From: Saprospiraceae bacterium
GTDB taxonomy: Bacteria; Bacteroidota; Bacteroidia; Chitinophagales; Saprospiraceae
NCBI GenBank assembly: GCA_015494245.1
Contig: WGBN01000352.1
Location: 1 to 10,687, forward strand
Reading direction: 5' to 3'
DNA length: 10,687 bases
Shown here piece after piece: positions 7,854 through 10,687 of this stretch. Both the position numbers and the translations under genes were made by a program. Under the pieces are notes generated by a model. It made no database searches. It was not told the origin of the DNA and was given only the letters and a program-made list of their open reading frames with translations. Position 1 is the first letter of the stretch. Every line of letters begins with the position of its first letter.

Positions 7854-7862
7854 GCAAAGATA
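7854..7862 (-). promoter_or_regulatory. Promoter core TATCTTTGC for corA-tilS
   Basis: The minus strand reads TATCTTTGC, an exact TAnnTTTG match followed by a pyrimidine, ending 6 nt before the corA start. It forms the downstream end of the left hairpin array: minus-strand CCACATT, then a 19-nt spacer that begins and ends with CCC, then this core. Confidence 0.7.
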
Positions 7863-7881
7863 GGGTTTTGAAGGGAAAGGG

Positions 7882-7969
7882 AATGTGGGCGCGAAGCGCC
7901 TAATGTGGACGCTTCGCGTCTAATGTGGGGCCTGCGGCCCTGATGTGGAACGCAAGCGTTCTAATGTGG
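7882..7969 (-). repeat. Hairpin-unit array upstream of corA (four units)
   Basis: Read on the minus strand, four units of CCACAT(T/C)A plus a mini-hairpin run from the centre of the intergenic region toward corA, closed by a fifth CCACATT next to the promoter spacer. The hairpins are GAACGCTTGCGTTC (7948-7961), GGGCCGCAGGCCC (7928-7940), GACGCGAAGCGTC (7908-7920) and GGCGCTTCGCGCC (7888-7900). Every stem (5-6 bp) is perfectly paired with a 2-3 nt loop. The unit period is 20, 20 and 21 bp. The array lies upstream of the corA promoter and should not be in its transcript. Confidence 0.9.
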
Positions 7970-8046
7970 TTTTACGCTCGCTTCGCATCGCGGGGCGCAC
8001 ACTAAAAAGATAACGCGATGCGAAGCGAGCGTAAAACCACATTAGA
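7960..8046. repeat. Central 33-bp perfect inverted repeat joining two outward arrays
   Basis: Arms 7960-7992 and 8014-8046 are exact reverse complements around a 21-nt AT-leaning centre. The inner part of each arm is the element head (CGCGATGCGAAGCGAG, then CGTAAAA) and the outer part is the first CCACATTAG of each array. This is the point where two copies of the element meet head to head. Such an arm length could extrude as a cruciform. Confidence 0.9.
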
Positions 8047-8106
8047 GGCCGAAGGCCTCCACATTAGAACGCTTGCGTTCCACATTAGGCGCGAAGCGCC
8101 CACATT
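8037..8106 (+). repeat. Hairpin-unit array upstream of the VTC gene (three units)
   Basis: Three units of CCACATTA plus a hairpin run toward the VTC gene: GAGGCCGAAGGCCTC (8045-8059), GAACGCTTGCGTTC (8067-8080) and GGCGCGAAGCGCC (8088-8100). A terminal CCACATTCCC follows. Periods are 22, 21 and 20 bp. It mirrors the corA-side array but has one unit fewer and a different unit order. An 11-nt spacer (CCCTTTTCCCC) links it to the promoter core. Confidence 0.9.
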
Positions 8107-8117
8107 CCCTTTTCCCC

Positions 8118-8126
8118 TATCTTTGC
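8118..8126 (+). promoter_or_regulatory. Promoter core TATCTTTGC for the VTC gene
   Basis: An exact TAnnTTTG match with a following pyrimidine, 21 nt before the ATG at 8148. It sits at the end of the right-hand array, in mirror image of the corA promoter. No clear -33 TTG box is visible; the terminal CCACATT occupies part of the space where one would be expected. Confidence 0.7.
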
Positions 8127-8147
8127 AGAGCAAACCAAAACCACCTC

Positions 8148-8822
8148 ATGACCAATCAATCCAAATCTCCCTCATCTCCCCCCTCGTTCCGCTACGAGCG
8201 CAAGTACCGCATTGAGGAGCAGGATGCCTCGAGCGTGCGGCAGGTTCTCCTGGAGAATCCCGCTTTCTTTAAGACCGCTTATCCGGACCGCTACGTCAAC
8301 AGCATCTATCTGGATACGCATGACATGGCCAGTCTGCTGGAAAACCTCTCCGGCATTGCGCGGCGCACGAAATATCGCATCCGCTGGTACGGGCCTTTGA
8401 GGGAGGCTCAAAAGCCCGTGTTGGAAGCCAAGGAAAAGGCCAATATGCTGGGCTGGAAGGGCTTGCAGCCGCTGCCTTCTTTTTCGCTCGAAGGCGGTTT
8501 TGCCTTCAAGGACTATCTGCAGGAGCATCTGCCACAGTTGGCTGTCTATCAGCCCGTAGTCTTGATACGCTATCTGCGCTCTTACTACGAAGGCCTGGGC
8601 GGCAAAGTGCGGGCGACCATAGACCGCGAGCAGACTTTTTATCCCATTTTGTCAGATGGCCGCATCCCGCAACAGGGCGAAAAAGACCCCGCCGTCATCC
8701 TCGAAATCAAATACGATGAAAGCCTGGAAAATGAGATGGACTCCGTCTTCCAGGCCATTCCCTTCCGGATGACGAAAAATTCAAAGTTTGTCAATGCGCT
8801 CTTTTCGGTGGGGAGAGTGTAG
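8148..8822 (+). CDS. VTC-domain polyphosphate polymerase (CYTH-like tunnel enzyme)
   Basis: A 224-residue cytosolic protein matching the VTC family of the CYTH/triphosphate-tunnel superfamily, whose characterised yeast relative Vtc4 builds polyphosphate from ATP. The tunnel-lining motifs appear in order: RYERKY (15-20), SIYLDT (52-57), KYRIRWYG (75-82), VLEAKEK (91-97), RYLRSYY (141-147), RATIDREQ (155-162) and ILEIKYD (184-190). Charged positions expected for phosphate and metal binding are present. There is no membrane segment or SPX domain. The ATG at 8148 is chosen because upstream codons in the frame fall inside the promoter and repeat array. The partner genes often seen with bacterial VTC proteins (CotH kinase, DUF4956 membrane protein) are absent from this window. 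It is divergent from corA. Confidence 0.9.
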   Translation: MTNQSKSPSSPPSFRYERKYRIEEQDASSVRQVLLENPAFFKTAYPDRYVNSIYLDTHDMASLLENLSGIARRTKYRIRWYGPLREAQKPVLEAKEKANMLGWKGLQPLPSFSLEGGFAFKDYLQEHLPQLAVYQPVVLIRYLRSYYEGLGGKVRATIDREQTFYPILSDGRIPQQGEKDPAVILEIKYDESLENEMDSVFQAIPFRMTKNSKFVNALFSVGRV

Positions 8823-8826
8823 AAGG

Positions 8827-8898
8827 GGTGGAATCGGTGGAATCGGTGAAATTGGTGGAATTGGTGAAATTGGTGGAATTGGTGGAATCGGTGGAATT
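8827..8898 (+). repeat. Eight 9-bp tandem repeats GGTGGAATT
   Basis: Eight consecutive 9-mers fit GGTGRAATY with no gaps, starting 4 nt after the VTC stop codon and followed by a G8 run. Variation is limited to two positions (G/A at the fifth, C/T at the ninth). Copy number is likely to vary between strains. Confidence 0.95.
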
Positions 8899-8936
8899 GG
8901 GGGGGGCGGTTTATTGTTTAGCGTTTAGCGTTCTTT

Positions 8937-9043
8937 GTAGGGGCAGACCGATGTGTCTGCCCTCTCCGTTTTTTGTCGGTGGAATTGGTGGAAGTGGTGG
9001 AATCGGTGAAATCGGGAGGGGTGTTGGTTTATTGTTTAGTGTG
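8937..9043 (+). repeat. Dispersed ~105-bp 3'-end repeat, copy B
   Basis: This is the second copy of the element at 1-110, here on the plus strand and downstream of the VTC gene in the sense orientation. It carries the GGGCAGAC/GTCTGCCC hairpin (from about 8941), a TTTTTT run, four GGTGGAATT-type 9-mers (8978-9013), GGGAGGGG and GGTTTATTGTTTAG. A partial further copy (9-mers, G-run, GGTTTATTGTTTAG) lies just upstream at 8890-8922, so the locus looks like a nested or tandem duplication. Confidence 0.8.
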
Positions 9044-9085
9044 GTGAACGTGACAAACGTGACAAGCGTGACGAACGTAACAATC
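9041..9085 (+). repeat. Five 9-bp tandem repeats, GTGACAAAC type
   Basis: Five consecutive 9-mers: GTGGTGAAC, GTGACAAAC, GTGACAAGC, GTGACGAAC and GTAACAATC. A related GTAACAAAC reappears near 9228. The sequence is distinct from GGTGGAATT but has the same 9-bp period. Confidence 0.85.
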
Positions 9086-9259
9086 GTAGCCCGGTCATGC
9101 TTGAACACGGACTTCTTAGCGTCTTAATCCCCACGATGATGGGAAACGACTTTATGTCGCTGAAATGGAAGTTGCAGGGGGAAGAAGCTCTTAGCGCTTT
9201 AGCGAGAAACGGGTGAAAGCGGTGGAATTGTAACAAACGTGATGAGCGCGTGGGAACTC

Positions 9260-9297
9260 ACCACGGAGTTCACGGGGTTCACGGAGTGTTCACGGAG
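9260..9297 (+). repeat. CACGGAG/GTTCACGGA repeat cluster
   Basis: Four CACGGAG-type heptamers start at 9262, 9271, 9280 and 9291, mostly as 9-bp units GTTCACGGA; the last interval is 11 bp. This is the third 9-bp repeat family in the intergenic region. Confidence 0.8.
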
Positions 9298-9320
9298 AGA
9301 TCATTCTCCATGCTCTCGGG

Positions 9321-9416
9321 CGATGCGAAGCGAGTGCAAAATCACATTAGAGACCGAAGGTCTCCACATTAGGGCCGCAGGCAGGCCCCACATTAGAACG
9401 CGAAGCGTTCCACATT
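9321..9416 (+). repeat. Hairpin-unit array upstream of pntAA (third copy)
   Basis: The head CGATGCGAAGCGAG (from 9321) matches the centre of the corA/VTC element. It is followed by CACATTA and three hairpins separated by CCACATTA: GAGACCGAAGGTCTC (9350-9364), GGGCC with a 7-nt loop and GGCCC (9372-9388), and GAACGCGAAGCGTTC (9396-9410). CCACATTCCC closes the array. The middle hairpin has a 4-nt loop expansion relative to the GGGCCGCAGGCCC unit beside corA, yet keeps its stem. Periods are 22, 24 and 22 bp. A 13-nt spacer that begins and ends with CCC leads to the promoter core. Confidence 0.9.
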
Positions 9417-9429
9417 CCCAATTATTCCC

Positions 9430-9437
9430 TATCTTGC
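9430..9437 (+). promoter_or_regulatory. Promoter core TATCTTGC for pntAA
   Basis: TATCTTGC lies 20 nt before the ATG at 9458, directly after the third hairpin array. It is the same octamer as at the exporter operon, and its placement relative to array and start codon nearly equals that of the VTC gene (21 nt). Confidence 0.6.
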
Positions 9438-9457
9438 GGCAGAAAAAAGACCGACTC

Positions 9458-10531
9458 ATGATCATAGGATTTCCAAAAGAACGCGACGACAAGCGGGTAG
9501 GCATGGTGCCGCCCGTACTTTCCAAGATGAGCGCTTTGGGCGTGGAGATTTACCTTGAAAAAGGAGCCGGAGAAGGGGCTTTTTACGCCGATGCGGATTA
9601 TGCAGAGCAGGGCGCCAGGCTCGTTTCCCGCGAGGAAGTGCTGGCTCAAAGCGATGTAGTCATCAGCATCAGCCCTTTGCCCGAGGAGGAGTGGAGCAAG
9701 CTCAAACCGGGCGCTTTTATGGTCTCCCGTTTTGCGCCTTATTTTCACAAAGATGTGGCCGAGCGCATTGAAAAGGCCGGTTTGCGGGCTTTTAGTCTGG
9801 ATATGATTCCGCGCACTACGCTGGCGCAGTCTATGGATGTGCTCTCTTCCTTTGCTTCCGTGGCGGGCTACAAGTCCGTTTTGCTGGCGGCGCATCACCT
9901 GCCCCGCTATTTCCCCATGATGATCACGGCGGCGGGCAGCATCAAGCCTGCCAAAGTGCTGGTCTTGGGCGCCGGCGTAGCGGGTTTGCAAGCCATCGCT
10001 ACGGCCAAACGCCTTGGCGCCATGGTGGAGGCCTCCGATACCCGCCTCGCCGCCAAAGAAGAAGTGGAGAGCCTTGGCGGAAAATTCATTCTGGTGGAAG
10101 GCGCTAAAGACGATGCCTCCGCAGGCGGCTATGCCGTGGAGCAGAGCGAAGACTTCCTGCGCCGCCAACGCGAGGAAGTGCAGCTGCGCGCTACCAAGTC
10201 GGATGTCATCATCACCACGGCTCAGGTGCGCGGGCGCAAAGCACCTCTGCTCGTGCCGACGGAGACGGTGGAGAAAATGCGCCCGGGCTCGGTGATCGTT
10301 GACCTGGCCGCTTCTACCGGCGGCAATTGCGAGCTGACCCAGGATCGAAAAACCATTGTTCATAAAGGCGTTACCATCATCGGCAATTCCGACCTCGCTG
10401 CCGATTTGCCGCAGGACAGCAGTTTCCTCTTTGCCAACAACATCCACAATTTCGTCAAGCTCTTCATCAAAGAGGGCAAGCTGGAGTTGGACATGGAAAA
10501 CGAAATCATCAAAGGGGCCTTAATCGTCTAA
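9458..10531 (+). CDS. pntAA: NAD(P) transhydrogenase subunit alpha part 1 (PntAA)
   Basis: A 357-residue NAD(H)-binding subunit of proton-translocating transhydrogenase, which couples the proton gradient to hydride transfer from NADH to NADP+. The N-terminal domain begins MIIGFPKERDDKRVGMVPP. It includes SMDVLSSFASVAGYKSVLLA (125-144) and LPRYFPMMITAAGSIKPAKV (148-167). The NAD-binding Rossmann loop is GAGVAG (171-176) with acidic D194 after the second strand. Later landmarks are DVIITTAQVRGRKAP (249-263) and GSVIVDLAASTGGNCELT (277-294). There are no membrane segments, as expected when alpha is split into PntAA and PntAB. The ATG at 9458 matches the conserved family start; upstream in-frame codons lie in repeats. 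PntAB and PntB are not in the window; a dehydrogenase gene follows instead. Confidence 0.94.
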   Translation: MIIGFPKERDDKRVGMVPPVLSKMSALGVEIYLEKGAGEGAFYADADYAEQGARLVSREEVLAQSDVVISISPLPEEEWSKLKPGAFMVSRFAPYFHKDVAERIEKAGLRAFSLDMIPRTTLAQSMDVLSSFASVAGYKSVLLAAHHLPRYFPMMITAAGSIKPAKVLVLGAGVAGLQAIATAKRLGAMVEASDTRLAAKEEVESLGGKFILVEGAKDDASAGGYAVEQSEDFLRRQREEVQLRATKSDVIITTAQVRGRKAPLLVPTETVEKMRPGSVIVDLAASTGGNCELTQDRKTIVHKGVTIIGNSDLAADLPQDSSFLFANNIHNFVKLFIKEGKLELDMENEIIKGALIV

Positions 10532-10541
10532 ATGCTGCTGC

Positions 10542-10687
10542 GTGAAGGCACTGGTTTTACAGGAAAAAAACGTCTGGCCTGCCCTGCAGGAAGTGCCCGT
10601 CCCCACACCTTCGGAGGGCGAGGCGCTGGTGCGCATCTCTGCCGCTGCCCTGAATCATCGCGACATTTGGATCGTCAAGGGCATGTA
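10542..10687 (+). CDS. Zinc-type medium-chain alcohol dehydrogenase/quinone reductase, 5' part
   Basis: The window ends inside this gene. Translation from GTG at 10542 gives MKALVLQEKNVWPALQEV, then VPTPSEGEALVRISAAALNH and RDIWIVKGMY. This is the typical GroES-like start of medium-chain dehydrogenase/reductase proteins, with the conserved xVRxxAAALNHRDxW pattern. GTG is the only start available, because the frame is closed by a TAA at 10521-10523. An overlapping ATG at 10532 is in another frame and does not give this protein. It begins 10 bp after the pntAA stop and is likely co-transcribed. Substrate, cofactor and zinc content cannot be judged from 48 residues. Confidence 0.85.
   Translation, partial: MKALVLQEKNVWPALQEVPVPTPSEGEALVRISAAALNHRDIWIVKGM

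Larger units (their letters stand above)
8823..9457. other. Repeat-filled intergenic region, no supported gene
   Basis: These 635 bp hold, in order, the (GGTGGAATT)8 array, dispersed repeat copy B, a second 9-bp array (GTGACAAAC type), a stretch of about 150 bp I cannot assign (9086-9240), a CACGGAG repeat cluster and the pntAA hairpin array with its promoter. Reading frames exist here, but their sequences are low-complexity products of the 9-mers or of the hairpin arrays. Confidence 0.8.

Noticed and set aside
7882..8106. CRISPR array
   Set aside because: The constant parts are only 8 bp and the inserts are short palindromes. Orientation flips in the middle and there is no cas gene.
8073..8147. 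A 25-codon N-terminal extension of the VTC protein
   Set aside because: It lies in the hairpin array and across the TATCTTTGC promoter core; the motif-bearing domain begins after the ATG at 8148.
8828..9127. A 99-codon frame rich in VELVESV and VTNVTSV peptides
   Set aside because: A 9-bp repeat keeps any frame open and gives low-complexity peptides. There is no start signal, and it crosses the dispersed hairpin repeat.
9239..9457. A 73-codon N-terminal extension of PntAA
   Set aside because: It translates the CACGGAG repeats and the hairpin array. The family's conserved start is at 9458, just after a promoter core.

Overview
The window is bacterial chromosomal DNA, most likely from a fairly GC-rich member of the Bacteroidota (perhaps Saprospiria; inference). 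The evidence is the promoter core TAnnTTTG just upstream of most leading genes, the absence of clear Shine-Dalgarno sequences, and a Bacteroidota-type gene set (GIN-domain lipoprotein, TilS with an HHLNDSLET motif, split PntA).

Layout. (1) At 1-1088, an atypical family 2 glycosyltransferase on the minus strand, with a repeat-borne hairpin right after its stop. (2) At 1143-4605, transcribed divergently from it, a two-gene exporter: a peptidase-C39 ABC transporter and its HlyD-type membrane fusion partner. No substrate peptide is visible. (3) At 4725-5453, a GIN-domain (DUF2807) lipoprotein. It converges on tilS across a 17-bp perfect palindrome. (4) At 5505-7847 on the minus strand, a corA-tilS operon. 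(5) At 8148-8822, a stand-alone VTC/CYTH-type polyphosphate polymerase, divergent from corA. (6) At 8823-9457, a repeat-filled intergenic stretch. (7) At 9458-10531, NAD(P) transhydrogenase subunit PntAA, followed after 10 bp by the start of a zinc-type medium-chain dehydrogenase cut by the window edge.

The most unusual content is non-coding. A modular element occurs three times directly upstream of genes: before corA (minus strand), before the VTC gene (plus strand) and before pntAA (plus strand). Each copy has a head containing GCGATGCGAAGCGAG. Then come 3-4 units of the form CCACATTA plus a perfect 5-6 bp-stem mini-hairpin, at a 20-24 bp period. Each ends with CCACATTCCC, a short spacer ending CCC, and the promoter core TATCTT(T)GC. 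The hairpin sequences differ between units, but the stems stay perfectly paired. The corA and VTC copies face away from each other, so the 300-bp intergenic region is one large imperfect palindrome around a 33-bp perfect inverted repeat.

A second dispersed element of about 105 bp lies 3' of two genes in the sense orientation: after the glycosyltransferase (1-110) and after the VTC gene (8937-9043). It combines a GGGCAGAC hairpin, a T6 run and 9-bp GGTGGAATT repeats. Together the two families look like repeat-borne punctuation at gene 5' and 3' ends. That reading is inference; the repeats themselves are directly visible.
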